From NCBI RefSeq assembly GCF_037975445.1, contig NZ_CP150254.1, positions 4,524,001 to 4,588,000 on the forward strand: a stretch of 64,000 bases of DNA. The letters are read 5' to 3'. The DNA comes from Peribacillus sp. FSL P2-0133. GTDB lineage: Bacteria > Bacillota > Bacilli > Bacillales > DSM-1321. The position numbers and the translations under genes were made by a program. This document shows, piece by piece, positions 1-8,852 of this stretch. Each line of letters opens with the position of its first letter. Position 1 is the first letter of the stretch. Below the pieces are notes generated by a model. That model saw nothing but the letters and a program-made list of their open reading frames with translations. It was not told where the DNA came from and ran no database searches.

Positions 1-1080
1 GGGGTTGAGGTAAGTGCAGTCAGCGTGTATATGAAGTATTGGTTTCCGACCGTGCCGGGAATCGTATGGATTTTGGTGTTTGCAGGTGCCCTGATTTATG
101 TAAATGCTACTAGCGTGAATACATTCGCTACATTTGAGTATTGGTTCTCCTTCATTAAAATAAGTGCCATTGTTGGTTTTATCCTTCTTGGATCCTATGT
201 ACTATTCGGTTCATCCGATCAGCCGCATATAGGACCTGAGAACTTTGTAAATGAAGGCGGTTTTTTCCCATTTGGCGGGTGGGGAATGTGGGTAGCCGTA
301 TTTATTTCTTTATTCAGCTTTCTTGGAACCGAAATGATAGCGGTTACATCAGGAGAAGCAAAAGATCCGGATGCAGCTGTTCCAAAAGCATTAAAAGCGA
401 CCGTGTTCCGTTTATCCACCTTCTATGTGTTGACAATCGGCATCATGTTGATGATCGTTCCGTGGAAAACGGCTGGGATCGAGGAAAGTCCATTCGTCAA
501 AGTAATGGAAATCTTGAACATTCCTGGTGCATCCGGGATCATGAACTTTATTATTTTAACGGCTGCATTATCTGCCATGAATGCCCAGCTCTATGCTTCA
601 ACACGTATGATGTTTTCATTGGCTCGCGGTAAACATGCACCTAGCTTTTTAGGAAAGCTAAACAAAAGGGGCGTTCCGGGAAAAGCACTTGCTGTCTCTA
701 CTACCGGGATTTTCATTGCGGCAGGCGTTCATGCGTTACTTCCTGGTTCATCCTATGCATTCATGATGGGGATCTCCATGTTCGGTGCCATGTTCACATG
801 GCTCATGATCTTCATTTCCCATTTGTTTTTCAGGGTTAAATGGGAGAAAACCGGCGGACGCAAATTACCGGTAAGGATGATCGGTTTTCCATATTTAACG
901 ATACTGGGAGCCGTTCTTCTATTCAGCTTAATGATTACAACATGGTTTACAGATTTCAAGATCATGCTTCAATTCGGGATACCTTGGTTACTATTTTTAA
1001 CTGTTGCTTATTTTGTTTCAAAAAGAAGAAATATTAACCATAATGTAATGGAAGAATCCCTGGAAAAGAAGATAGAATAG
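1..1080 (+). CDS. Amino-acid permease, APC superfamily (5' end outside window)
   Basis: The reading frame is open from base 1, so the true start lies upstream; about 360 residues remain of a family usually 450-480 long. It encodes repeated hydrophobic membrane segments and APC-family signatures in the second half: a GTEMIAVTSGEAKDP stretch after a membrane segment and an NAQLYASTRMMFSLARG stretch. It should be a proton-coupled amino-acid importer in the cytoplasmic membrane. Only 49 bp separate it from kynA and no terminator is visible, so it is probably co-transcribed. Aromatic amino acid or tryptophan uptake is a reasonable inference from context, not from sequence. Confidence 0.85.
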   Translation, partial: GVEVSAVSVYMKYWFPTVPGIVWILVFAGALIYVNATSVNTFATFEYWFSFIKISAIVGFILLGSYVLFGSSDQPHIGPENFVNEGGFFPFGGWGMWVAVFISLFSFLGTEMIAVTSGEAKDPDAAVPKALKATVFRLSTFYVLTIGIMLMIVPWKTAGIEESPFVKVMEILNIPGASGIMNFIILTAALSAMNAQLYASTRMMFSLARGKHAPSFLGKLNKRGVPGKALAVSTTGIFIAAGVHALLPGSSYAFMMGISMFGAMFTWLMIFISHLFFRVKWEKTGGRKLPVRMIGFPYLTILGAVLLFSLMITTWFTDFKIMLQFGIPWLLFLTVAYFVSKRRNINHNVMEESLEKKIE

Positions 1081-1129
1081 AATGACGGAATAAATAGTTT
1101 TTCATATGGAAAAGTGAGGAGATTGCGGA

Positions 1130-1984
1130 ATGAAGAATATGGATAACAATGAACAAACAATAACTGGTCTAGAGAAAGAAATTCAAACCGATTTTCAAAA
1201 ATCGATGTCTTACGGAGATTATCTCCACCTTGATAAGATTTTAACTAGTCAACATAGGTGTTCCGATCATCATGATGAAATGCTATTCATCATTATCCAT
1301 CAAGCGAGTGAGCTATGGATGAAGCTCATTTTACATGAGTTGACAGCAGCAACTGAGTCCATCCGCCAAAACAAGTTGGAACCTTCGTTTAAAATGCTGT
1401 CGCGCGTTTCGAGGATCCAGCAGCAATTGATCCAGTCATGGAATGTCCTTTCAACTTTGACGCCGGCTGAATACATGGAGTTCAGGGATAAACTGGGACA
1501 ATCTTCCGGATTCCAATCTTATCAGAATCGTTTGATTGAATTTGCATTAGGAAACAAAAATGTCCATACGCTATCTGTCTATCAGCACCAAACGGATTTA
1601 TACGAGCAAATGCAGCAGGCCCTTCATGAGCCAAGTATTTATGACGCGGCGATCAATGCACTTGTGGCGCGCGGATTACCTATTGATCAAGAAGCCCTCA
1701 GCAGGGATTGGTCACAAAGATATGAACCAAATGCCAGTGTAGAAGAGGCGTGGCTGACAGTTTACCGCGATGTTGAGCAATATTGGGACTTATATGAACT
1801 GGGCGAGAAGTTAGTGGACATCGGCCATCAACAGCAATTATGGCGTTTTAATCATATGACCACGGTGGAAAGAATTATTGGTAATAAACAAGGTACTGGC
1901 GGATCATCAGGTGTAACGTATTTAAAAAGAGCACTGGATCAACACTTTTTCCCAGAACTATGGAGTCTAAGAACGAAGCTATAA
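1130..1984 (+). CDS. kynA: Tryptophan 2,3-dioxygenase
   Basis: Haem enzyme that opens the indole ring of L-tryptophan to give N-formylkynurenine, first step of the kynurenine pathway. The 284 residues match the usual bacterial length. Family motifs are intact: [11 protein letters not shown] with the active-site His57, YMEFRDKLG with Arg119, the proximal haem-ligand region [10 protein letters not shown] (His242), and the GTGGSSGV loop near residue 256. The ATG at 1130 has a GAGGAG ribosome site 8-9 bases upstream; a second ATG three codons in is possible. It lies between a permease and kynB in an apparent operon. Confidence 0.95.
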   Translation: MKNMDNNEQTITGLEKEIQTDFQKSMSYGDYLHLDKILTSQHRCSDHHDEMLFIIIHQASELWMKLILHELTAATESIRQNKLEPSFKMLSRVSRIQQQLIQSWNVLSTLTPAEYMEFRDKLGQSSGFQSYQNRLIEFALGNKNVHTLSVYQHQTDLYEQMQQALHEPSIYDAAINALVARGLPIDQEALSRDWSQRYEPNASVEEAWLTVYRDVEQYWDLYELGEKLVDIGHQQQLWRFNHMTTVERIIGNKQGTGGSSGVTYLKRALDQHFFPELWSLRTKL

Positions 1985-2024
1985 GATATTCAAGAAACAG
2001 CCAGAAGAGATGGAGGTAAGGTGC

Positions 2025-2651
2025 ATGGGGACATGGATTGATATTTCACAACGTCTGGATGAAAACGTTGCAGTTTGGCCTGGAGATACACCTTTCTCAT
2101 ACAAAGTCAATTGGAGTAAAGAAGAAAGTGGATCTGTCAATGTAGGTCAAATCAATATGAGTATCCACACCGGTACCCATATTGATGCTCCTTTTCATTT
2201 TGATGACGATGGAAAAAGAGTGATTGATTTGGATCTCGATTTATATATGGGAAGTGCCCGAGTCATCCATTTACCTAACAAGACAAGCATCGGTGTCAAT
2301 GAATTATCCAGTATAGACCTGCAAGGCGTTACACGTCTGTTAATTCGGACGGATGCATGGATGAATCGGAGTGTGTTTCCACAAACCATTCCTCATATCC
2401 AACCAGAATTAGCGGCATATCTTTCAGAACACGGCGTTCGTCTTATTGGTCTTGACTTACCATCAGTAGATCCACTGGATAGTAAAGAACTGTCTGCACA
2501 TCATGAACTTGCCGGTCATGGAATTCACATTTTGGAAGGTCTTGTACTAGACGGTATAGGACCGGGTAATTATGAGTTGGCCGCCCTCCCTCTTCCATTA
2601 GTTGAAGCAGATGGAAGTCCGGTACGTGCTGTGTTGAAAAAGTTACCCTAA
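2025..2651 (+). CDS. kynB: Kynurenine formamidase (cyclase family)
   Basis: Hydrolyses N-formylkynurenine to kynurenine and formate, directly after KynA. The metal-binding signature HTGTHIDAPFH of the bacterial KynB/cyclase family is at about residues 48-58, with later conserved histidines in the SAHHELAGHGIHILEGL region. I start at 2025 rather than 2010 because the GGAGG ribosome site overlaps the first ATG and is correctly spaced for the second, giving 208 residues beginning MGTWIDISQ, the normal family start and length. No kynureninase gene is visible downstream; a terminator follows at once. Any kynU would have to lie upstream of the window or elsewhere. Confidence 0.94.
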   Translation: MGTWIDISQRLDENVAVWPGDTPFSYKVNWSKEESGSVNVGQINMSIHTGTHIDAPFHFDDDGKRVIDLDLDLYMGSARVIHLPNKTSIGVNELSSIDLQGVTRLLIRTDAWMNRSVFPQTIPHIQPELAAYLSEHGVRLIGLDLPSVDPLDSKELSAHHELAGHGIHILEGLVLDGIGPGNYELAALPLPLVEADGSPVRAVLKKLP

Positions 2652-2663
2652 CATATAACAGTA

Positions 2664-2707
2664 AAAAACGAGCCAGATCAAAAAATGATTTGGCTTGTTT
2701 TTTTTAT
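2664..2707 (+). terminator. Rho-independent terminator after kynB
   Basis: A stem of about 13 bp (arms around AGCCAGATCA and TGATTTGGCT, with G-T wobble) is followed by a run of eight T residues. It closes the permease-kynA-kynB operon. Confidence 0.85.
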
Positions 2708-2814
2708 TGCCTCCTTTCTATTGAGGTAATCATTAACTATCAAATTTTTTCCCTAAACCAAGTACATCTATGTTATAATTTTCAGAATTCATCACCAAGA
2801 GTGGAGGTCCGAAT

Positions 2815-3447
2815 ATGGAAAACTTTTATTTCTTCATCATCATGTGTATCCTTCTCATCATCTTACCTGGTCCAGATACAGCAATAGCCACAAGGAACAC
2901 CGTTACCGTGGGAACGTCGGGAGGTTTTAAAACGATGTTCGGCACATGTTGTGCCCTGCTTATTCATACATCAGCTGCCGTGTTCGGACTTTCAGCAATC
3001 ATTGTGAAATCCGCTTTACTATTTTCCATCTTCAAATATGTCGGTGCCGTTTACTTGGTATATATAGGCTTCAAGACCCTATGGGGATTAAGGAATAAGC
3101 AAGTGGCCGCAGCGGCGGAAACGTCCGTCAAAAGTAAGTACGAAAACCAGTCTTGCTTTAAACAAGGGTTCCTTACCAACCTGCTGAACCCTAAAGTAGC
3201 CGTCTTCTTTTTAACGTTCCTGCCTCAGTTCGTGAATCCGGGAAATGATACGTTTTTACCGTTCCTGATCATGGGCATAACGTATACCGTGTTAACTGCG
3301 TTGTGGTTTGTATTTTATATCTATCTGTTGAACCAGATCAGTGCTTTTATGAAAAAGCCTAGAACCCAAGCGATTTTCGAGGGTATAACCGGTACGGTCT
3401 TGATTGGTTTCGGGATTAAGCTAGCTCTGGAAAAAGCTCATAATTAA
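2815..3447 (+). CDS. LysE/RhtB-family amino-acid exporter
   Basis: A 210-residue membrane protein with the family signature PGPD near residue 18 and about six hydrophobic segments; NPKVAVFFLTFLPQFV is the conserved second-half motif. Members export amino acids or their analogues across the cytoplasmic membrane; the substrate cannot be told here. A GTGGAGG ribosome site precedes the ATG. It appears to be transcribed alone, flanked by terminators on both sides. Confidence 0.9.
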   Translation: MENFYFFIIMCILLIILPGPDTAIATRNTVTVGTSGGFKTMFGTCCALLIHTSAAVFGLSAIIVKSALLFSIFKYVGAVYLVYIGFKTLWGLRNKQVAAAAETSVKSKYENQSCFKQGFLTNLLNPKVAVFFLTFLPQFVNPGNDTFLPFLIMGITYTVLTALWFVFYIYLLNQISAFMKKPRTQAIFEGITGTVLIGFGIKLALEKAHN

Positions 3448-3450
3448 TTT

Positions 3451-3503
3451 GAACTGCACCCTATCGTTAGACAACTTCTAACAATTGGAGGTGCAGTTTT
3501 TTT
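3451..3503 (+). terminator. Terminator after LysE-family gene
   Basis: Arms AACTGCACC and GGTGCAGTT enclose a long loop and are followed by a T run at about 3497-3503. Confidence 0.75.
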
Positions 3504-3602
3504 ATATTTTGGTTCTGATAAAGGTGTAGCGATTTAAGTACTAGCTGAGTTATGATACAATAAAAAACCATAATTTGGTTTTTTATACAAGGAGAAAATG
3601 AC

Positions 3603-3938
3603 ATGCCAACTATTGAAGTTAGGAAGACAAAGAATATCGGTTTAGGTTCACTTTCTTTTGCGCTATGTTTAATCGGAATATTGTTTACCATTCAATTCGG
3701 CGGTAACCCTTGCATTGGAGATAATATTTTAAATACTATCGGACTTAGCGCCTGGTCAAATGGAGATTCAGGTATTCATTATACAATGTTCTATTCGGCT
3801 ATATTTTTCATCCCCTCCTTTATCATTGGTCATATTCATCCCGATGATAGAGGAGCAAAAGCAGGGAAAATTATCTCAGGTTTCCTATCCATTCTTATTG
3901 TTTCAGTACTGTTAACGATTATTATCGATTTATTGTAG
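3603..3938 (+). CDS. Small membrane protein of unknown function
   Basis: A 111-residue protein with three predicted membrane segments (about residues 13-31, 58-76 and 88-110), linked by a short polar loop, HIHPDDRGAKAGK. The ATG follows an AAGGAG ribosome site. I do not recognise the family. It stands alone between a terminator and a hairpin at 3967-3999. Confidence 0.7.
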   Translation: MPTIEVRKTKNIGLGSLSFALCLIGILFTIQFGGNPCIGDNILNTIGLSAWSNGDSGIHYTMFYSAIFFIPSFIIGHIHPDDRGAKAGKIISGFLSILIVSVLLTIIIDLL

Positions 3939-3966
3939 GACTGTTGCGGAAAAAGGGCAAATTAAA

Positions 3967-3999
3967 GGGTATGAGCTCCATAATATCGAACTCATACCC
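3967..3999 (-). terminator. Hairpin, probable terminator of the metallo-hydrolase gene
   Basis: A perfect 9-bp stem (GGGTATGAG/CTCATACCC). Read on the minus strand it is followed by a T-rich stretch (TTTAATTT), so it most likely ends the minus-strand gene at 4053-4904; the plus-strand side is not T-rich. Confidence 0.55.
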
Positions 4000-4052
4000 A
4001 CCCAAACCTTTATAATAAAGTGTTTAACTTTTTGTGTTCTTCAGTGCTTAAA

Positions 4053-4904
4053 TCACTCAACATACCCATTCACGAAAAAGCCAATCGTCTCGAGCTCGTC
4101 CTCCGTTAAATCCCGCTTTAATTCTTCAGCCAGTTCCTGCTCCATTAAATCTCGGTTTCCGTGATGTTCGACCACGGTTCTGGCACATTCTTTCATTAGC
4201 TTAAGCTCCGCCTCCATCTCCTGTCTCGTGCAAGGCCGAGCATGATGGGAGAGGATATATGTTTCGGCATCATAGGCTTCAATTTTCTTAATGAGCAGCG
4301 ACGCCTGATCAGCCGTATAATTCCATTTTTCAGCATAAAGATTGGCATAAAGGCAGTCTCCCATAAATAGTGTTTTTTCCTCTTGTACATAAATGATGCA
4401 GGAATCTTTGGCATGGTCGCCGCCAACATGTTCAATGATACAGGTTATATTGCCGAGATCGATCGTCATCGTTTTTTTAAAGATGATATCAGGCAGGGGG
4501 AAGGTAATCTCTCTATTCGTCCCATGTTCCAATTTGATTGCATCGGCGCAAAAGGGAATCTCCGTCCCTTCTTCGACCCGTTGATCAAGGGCTTGATCTT
4601 CCCATGAAAGCTGCTGCATATCTTTAATGTTTGTGTATGTTTTTTCCTGACAAATCACTGGAATCTTGATATTCTCCAGCCCGAATACATGGTCCCAGTG
4701 TGAATGGGTAAGAACGAGGAAATTCCCGCTTATATCATTCCGAAGCAATTCGTCCTTAAAGAGCTGTGCATGCCGGACAGAGTTACCGGCATCGATGATG
4801 AGAGTTTTCTTGTTTCCCGTAACGGCGGCAAGTACCGGGCGATCCGTTTCCTGAACTGGCGGCAGGTAGGCAATATGTTTCGATAGGTGCTGTAGTGTTT
4901 GCAT
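4053..4904 (-). CDS. Metallo-beta-lactamase-fold hydrolase
   Basis: A 283-residue cytoplasmic protein with the zinc-binding HSHWDH motif (His67, His69, Asp71, His72), a further His in EHVGGDHAKDS, an Asp in FMGDCLYAN, and a late SHHARP histidine. The fold covers glyoxalase II-like and other metallohydrolases; the substrate is not predictable. It is transcribed alone. A GGAGAACAG ribosome site lies just before the ATG on the minus strand. Confidence 0.85.
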   Translation of the reverse strand: MQTLQHLSKHIAYLPPVQETDRPVLAAVTGNKKTLIIDAGNSVRHAQLFKDELLRNDISGNFLVLTHSHWDHVFGLENIKIPVICQEKTYTNIKDMQQLSWEDQALDQRVEEGTEIPFCADAIKLEHGTNREITFPLPDIIFKKTMTIDLGNITCIIEHVGGDHAKDSCIIYVQEEKTLFMGDCLYANLYAEKWNYTADQASLLIKKIEAYDAETYILSHHARPCTRQEMEAELKLMKECARTVVEHHGNRDLMEQELAEELKRDLTEDELETIGFFVNGYVE

Positions 4905-4992
4905 GTTTCTGTTCTCCTTACGATAGTTGTGATTAGCTTGCTCAAGTATAGCAAATTACACATGCATTCATAAGATAAACTCCGCGAAAGGC

Positions 4993-5027
4993 TAAAAAGA
5001 CAACAATTACTCAGATTGCTGTCTTTT
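4993..5027 (-). terminator. Terminator after the phospholipase-D-like gene
   Basis: An 11-bp stem (AAGACAGCAAT against ATTGTTGTCTT on the minus strand) followed by TTTTT. The other strand also ends in TTTT, so it may act both ways. Confidence 0.75.
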
Positions 5028-5036
5028 CGTCATCAT

Positions 5037-6464
5037 TTAAATGAACCTATTCAAATATACCGTAATTTTCGAGAGGGCATTTATAAAGGTGGCTTTAACA
5101 AAAGACTCTTCCTTTTTCTGATCTTCAGGTAGTTCTATATATTTTTTATTGTCAGCAACGAGTGTACTATTCGAGATTTTCGACTCGATGGCTCCTGTCA
5201 ACTGCGCTGCAAATGCTTCACTATCGATGACCACCATCGATTCTGTATTTAAAAAGGCAGATCGAGAATCCAAATTGTAGGAACCCACTGCACTTAATCG
5301 TTGATCATAGACAACCGATTTACCATGCAAAGAATAAGGCTTTGAATATTCATAAAGCCTTGCCCCCGTCTCAACGATACTATCCCTAAGCTCTAAGTAT
5401 CCGGAAAAAGCGATCACATTCGGGGTTGATGCCGTCGAGTTGGTAAGTATCGTCCAATCAGCCTTTGAATCCATCTTCTTCGGTACATATTCCTTTAAGG
5501 CATCCGCAGGAACAATATAGGGACTTTGGATAAATACCGATTGATTGGCATTCGCCGCAATATCCAATAGAGATCTCCACACAAAAGGGTATTTATTGAA
5601 ACGTTCGATTGGATTATGAATGAAGGACACTTTTTTAGTAGGTGTTGTAGCCTTGCTCCAATCGACGGCTGGATTAACGAAATCGGCTTCAGTTTGTAAA
5701 GCTAAGCTGTATTGTTTCACCAATGCATCTCTTTCACGTTTCCCTTTTTCCGTTTGCCTTTTCGAAAGGTCTGAAAAGACATCGCTCGTATACGGATGGT
5801 TCCATAATTCATTCAAATATTCCTTCATTTCAACGATTACACTATCTTTTTCCTCTTTAGCATTGAAAATGAGTACATCCCTGTCATAGACAAAATCCCT
5901 CGGCGGCTTGCTGGCTAAATACTTATCGGCGATATTTCTCCCTCCGATGATGCCCAACTTTCCATCTACAGTGATGATTTTGTCATGAAGGCGATTATGC
6001 CAGGTCCACGGCTTAAATGGCTTAACGGTTTCGTAATATCTTAATTCAATGTTTTCATGCGAAGCCAATGCATAACGGGCACTGCTTAATTGACCTCTGA
6101 GTCCATGAGATATTCCATCCAAAAGAATTCGGACTTTGACACCTCTGTCGGCCGCTTCGATCAAGGCTCCAATAATAAGTTCGGTTGATTTGCCTTTTCC
6201 AAAAGCATAGTAGGCAATATCGATTGAATGCTGGGCTTCCTGGATCATTCGCATTCGAGCGAGTCCCGACTCATAACCGTCTTCGAGAAGCAGGACACGA
6301 TCCACGGTGGATTCCTTCTCACCCATATATGCACCCACATGTTTAATCGGTCTATTTTCTTCTTTTTCTGCTTTTGGGAAAAGAAACACTGCCGTCACCA
6401 CTACATAAAGGAAATATAATAGAAGAACGAGCAGAAATCCTATTATTACCGTTTTTACAGTCAT
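5037..6464 (-). CDS. Phospholipase D-family protein, cardiolipin-synthase-like
   Basis: A 475-residue membrane-anchored protein with one N-terminal membrane segment (residues 5-29) and two HKD motifs: HDKIITVDGKLGIIGGRN starting at His160 and HGKSVVYDQRLSAVGSYN around residue 380. Two such motifs form one active site in PLDc_2 enzymes that transfer phosphatidyl groups. Bacillus cardiolipin synthases usually have two N-terminal membrane segments; this one has a single anchor, so it may be a ClsB/YwiE-like paralogue or another phospholipid hydrolase. It is transcribed alone. Confidence 0.85.
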   Translation of the reverse strand: MTVKTVIIGFLLVLLLYFLYVVVTAVFLFPKAEKEENRPIKHVGAYMGEKESTVDRVLLLEDGYESGLARMRMIQEAQHSIDIAYYAFGKGKSTELIIGALIEAADRGVKVRILLDGISHGLRGQLSSARYALASHENIELRYYETVKPFKPWTWHNRLHDKIITVDGKLGIIGGRNIADKYLASKPPRDFVYDRDVLIFNAKEEKDSVIVEMKEYLNELWNHPYTSDVFSDLSKRQTEKGKRERDALVKQYSLALQTEADFVNPAVDWSKATTPTKKVSFIHNPIERFNKYPFVWRSLLDIAANANQSVFIQSPYIVPADALKEYVPKKMDSKADWTILTNSTASTPNVIAFSGYLELRDSIVETGARLYEYSKPYSLHGKSVVYDQRLSAVGSYNLDSRSAFLNTESMVVIDSEAFAAQLTGAIESKISNSTLVADNKKYIELPEDQKKEESFVKATFINALSKITVYLNRFI

Positions 6465-6676
6465 TGAGCACTCCCCCCTTCAAGCGATATTTTATTACTA
6501 TTCGTAATATGCAAAGACTCTATTCATCATCTGCATGCTTGATAATTCTGACTAGTTAGCGAGCGATGCCACAAACCCACTTAGCTTGATTCTTGGTGCA
6601 CTTTTTTTCTTTTTAAATGTGACAAAGTGGTGAACACGAAAGCAGTTGCATAATATGATATAGAAGGAGGGATTTC

Positions 6677-7123
6677 ATGCTTAAACAACCTGATAGAATA
6701 AGTATCTTCAATTATTGTTTTGCATTAGGGGTGTCAGAAGTTTTCTTTTTATCCAGCTTTTATCTTTCCATTCTTGACGTTTCATTATTTGCGCTCGCTT
6801 TACCATTTTCCGCTTTATTTCTCATGTTCTCCTTGTACCTATTCCTTCGAACGCACAAAACAGTAAAGACCTTACCCAACCAAGAGGAACGAAGAAGGGA
6901 AATTTATGCATTCTATCATCAATCTTTCGGGATTTTCGCGATCATTTTTTCCACTTTACTTTTAGTTGCTTTAGCCTTTATTCCCATGCTGGAAAACGGA
7001 GGGCACTTCTATCTTCTTTATTGTTTACCGATGGCCTTGCTTTGTATGATTCCTTCGATTGTATCTTATAAAGGAATGAAATTATTCAAACTGGAAGCCG
7101 GCGGGAAATTAACGAAAATCTAA
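6677..7123 (+). CDS. Membrane protein of unknown function
   Basis: 148 residues with about four hydrophobic segments: two N-terminal, then a charged loop around residues 57-77, then two more. An excellent AGAAGGAGG ribosome site precedes the ATG, which supports it being real. I see no family signature. Confidence 0.7.
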   Translation: MLKQPDRISIFNYCFALGVSEVFFLSSFYLSILDVSLFALALPFSALFLMFSLYLFLRTHKTVKTLPNQEERRREIYAFYHQSFGIFAIIFSTLLLVALAFIPMLENGGHFYLLYCLPMALLCMIPSIVSYKGMKLFKLEAGGKLTKI

Positions 7124-7217
7124 TTATTTACCAAAAGCTTCGTTAATCCAAGAGCTCCCCAGGAAACTCTTGAAAGTACGTAAAGAAACCAACCGATGCT
7201 CTATGAATGTTTTTTAG

Positions 7218-7247
7218 TTGAATGTATAGGTAAAATGAGGATATAAT
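7218..7247 (+). promoter_or_regulatory. Sigma-A promoter for a candidate antisense RNA
   Basis: TTGAAT at 7218-7223 and TATAAT at 7242-7247 with an 18-bp spacer. Transcription would start near 7254 and run toward the 3' end of the minus-strand toxin message. Confidence 0.6.
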
Positions 7248-7253
7248 AATGAT

Positions 7254-7420
7254 AACTAACATATATAAAAAAAAGACACTGGTTAAACCAGCGTCTTAAT
7301 GAACAGCAAACTGCATAAAGAGCAGCGGCTTTCTGTGGTAAGTCAGTAGCTACTCAATCATGAAAGTAACCCTTTTTCTACATACATCTGGCCGGATGGT
7401 ATGGAGGGGGTTACTTTTTT
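7254..7420 (+). ncRNA. Candidate antisense antitoxin RNA (RatA-like arrangement)
   Basis: The RNA would run from the promoter at 7218-7247 to a hairpin whose arms AAGTAACCC (about 7365-7374) and GGGTTACTT precede a T6 tract at 7415-7420. It would be about 165 nt, crossing the toxin stop codon and the whole toxin 3' untranslated region. This is the converging-transcript geometry known for type I modules such as TxpA/RatA of B. subtilis. The RNA itself is inference; promoter, hairpin and overlap are seen. Confidence 0.5.
7267..7297 (-). terminator. Terminator of the toxin transcript
   Basis: On the minus strand a stem with arms around AGACGCTGGTT/AACCAGTGTCT is followed by T8. It is about 115 bp beyond the toxin stop codon and has no other minus-strand gene to serve. 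Confidence 0.7.
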
Positions 7421-7497
7421 AATGTAACCGCGATTATTGCGACGATTAAAGAGGCGAATGAAATCATTAGCATCAGTCCGTCCATAATAGAAATCAC
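7411..7497 (-). CDS. Holin-like toxin peptide of a type I toxin-antitoxin module
   Basis: A 28-residue hydrophobic peptide read from a GTG at 7497: it begins VISIMDGLMLMISFA, continues as one membrane helix rich in Leu, Ile, Ala and Val, and ends TLKK. This matches the well-known Firmicutes 'putative holin-like toxin' family (typical start xSIYEALMLMIAFA, KK tail). An AAAGGGGGTG ribosome site lies 6 bases upstream of the GTG. Such peptides insert in the cytoplasmic membrane and are held silent by an antisense RNA. It is too short for ordinary gene calling. Confidence 0.75.
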   Translation of the reverse strand: MISIMDGLMLMISFASLIVAIIAVTLKK

Positions 7498-7641
7498 CAG
7501 CGACACCCCCTTTCTTAAAAAGGAGTGACCGCTGCCCACTATACCAAATTGCTGTCCATTTACTATTATATCTATATTTACTTGTTATTTATAGCCAAAA
7601 ATAGATGTATTTAGTCTTCTTATTATATCCATGCTTTACAT

Positions 7642-7666
7642 AAAAAAAATCCCACATAAAGTGAGA
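7642..7666 (-). terminator. Terminator after the peptidoglycan-binding protein gene
   Basis: A 6-bp stem (TCTCAC/GTGGGA) and T8 on the minus strand, 23 bp past the stop codon. Confidence 0.7.
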
Positions 7667-7689
7667 ACATTCTTTGCATGTATATCCCT

Positions 7690-8238
7690 TTATTGTTCCA
7701 CTACACGGCCATCTTTATAAATGTGGAACCACCCAATCGTTCCTGTGCCGCCTTGATCGATCCAATCTTTATTAGCTGCTTTATATTTGTAATATGATTT
7801 TCCTTTGCCATCTTTCAGCAATCTGCCATCACCGCTGAATATGATCTTGTTACCCAGCTTCTTCTTCCCTAACGCAATCGCGTCTTTCTCCGTAAACTGT
7901 TTTCTTTCCACCTTATTTTCATCTAAAGCAGCCCATGTCAGCGGACCGACGATACCATCTGAACTCAAGTTATGATCCACTTGAAACTCCCTTACCACAT
8001 TTTGTGTTTGGGTACCGAAAATCCCATCAACGCCTACATTATATTTAACATCTTTAAGGCTTTGCTGTAAGTCTCTTACATAACTCGAACGTGAGCCTTT
8101 CCTGAGGGTCGGTCGCGTTTCCGCCTTCGTTTCGATTTTCTCCTTTGATGCTGCGTGGGTAATTGAAGTTCCCGCTCCTAGTGGGGCCAACATCAGGGCA
8201 ACTGTTGGAATAATGACCAATATTTTTTTCTTCAACAC
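7690..8238 (-). CDS. Secreted protein with a peptidoglycan-binding domain
   Basis: 182 residues. An N-terminal signal peptide (KKK, a hydrophobic core, cleavage near SITHAAS at about residue 30) is followed by a PG_binding_1 domain at roughly 45-108 with the repeat signature GVDGIFGTQTQNVVREFQ and DGIVGPLTW. The C-terminal part (about 110-182) has a GTIGWFHIYKDGRVVEQ ending and may be a separate small domain. It should act in the cell wall. Start is GTG at 8238 (or TTG at 8235), 6-9 bases after GGAGG. Confidence 0.85.
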   Translation of the reverse strand: MLKKKILVIIPTVALMLAPLGAGTSITHAASKEKIETKAETRPTLRKGSRSSYVRDLQQSLKDVKYNVGVDGIFGTQTQNVVREFQVDHNLSSDGIVGPLTWAALDENKVERKQFTEKDAIALGKKKLGNKIIFSGDGRLLKDGKGKSYYKYKAANKDWIDQGGTGTIGWFHIYKDGRVVEQ

Positions 8239-8412
8239 ATATAACCTCCATTCATTTGATCACTCCGGCAGGTTTCTGACACTATCCTTGGAGCCCATTC
8301 ATTATAACGTATGGAGTTGTTTTATTGGTGTTTTATTACTTAAATTATAAAAAATGGTAAATAGTATCCACGGTGTTCATTAAGCTTATATGATGGAGGT
8401 CCCTTTTCTTGT

Positions 8413-8454
8413 CTAAAACAAAATAATCCCCAAAAGGGGATTATTTTGTTTTAG
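8413..8454 (-). terminator. Long perfect hairpin terminator
   Basis: A 19-bp perfect stem (outer CTAAAACAAA, inner ATAATCCCC) around an AAAA loop. It sits 5 bp past the stop codon of the small gene at 8460-8633 and has T-rich flanks on both strands. Confidence 0.8.
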
Positions 8455-8459
8455 TGATT

Positions 8460-8633
8460 TTATAGCTGTTGTTGATTCTGCCCTTGCATCCCAGTTCCCA
8501 TGCCCATCAAGTTAGTGGCAAGCGGCACCATATTTTTCATTTTCCCGCCATTCCCACTCAACATCTGATAAGTAGCAATACCTACTCCGACCGAAGCGAC
8601 AACTGGCAAAATTTTATTCATGTTAGCCTTCAT
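8460..8633 (-). CDS. Small glycine- and methionine-rich protein
   Basis: A 57-residue protein beginning MKANMNKILPVVASVG, with a short hydrophobic helix and a Gly/Met/Gln-rich tail. I start at 8633 because AAGGTG precedes this ATG with a 6-base gap; an in-frame GTG at 8642 overlaps that ribosome site. The N-terminal third resembles small Bacillus proteins of the YrzQ/DUF3918 type, but only loosely. A strong terminator follows. Confidence 0.6.
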   Translation of the reverse strand: MKANMNKILPVVASVGVGIATYQMLSGNGGKMKNMVPLATNLMGMGTGMQGQNQQQL

Positions 8634-8852
8634 CTTAATCACCTTATTTTATATATTTTTGTTCACTTCCTGAACTCTTATATCTTGTTCAAAAAAAACC
8701 AAAAAATTCAAGATGATTGTAACCGAAACAATTAGTTATAAAAATACGTTTTAAAGGGAAAATTCTTTCAGGAGGGATATTAGCACTCTCGAATGGGAAT
8801 TTCATTTTCAGCGCTAGTGGAAAATGATTTAAGATTATTGAGGTGAATATTC

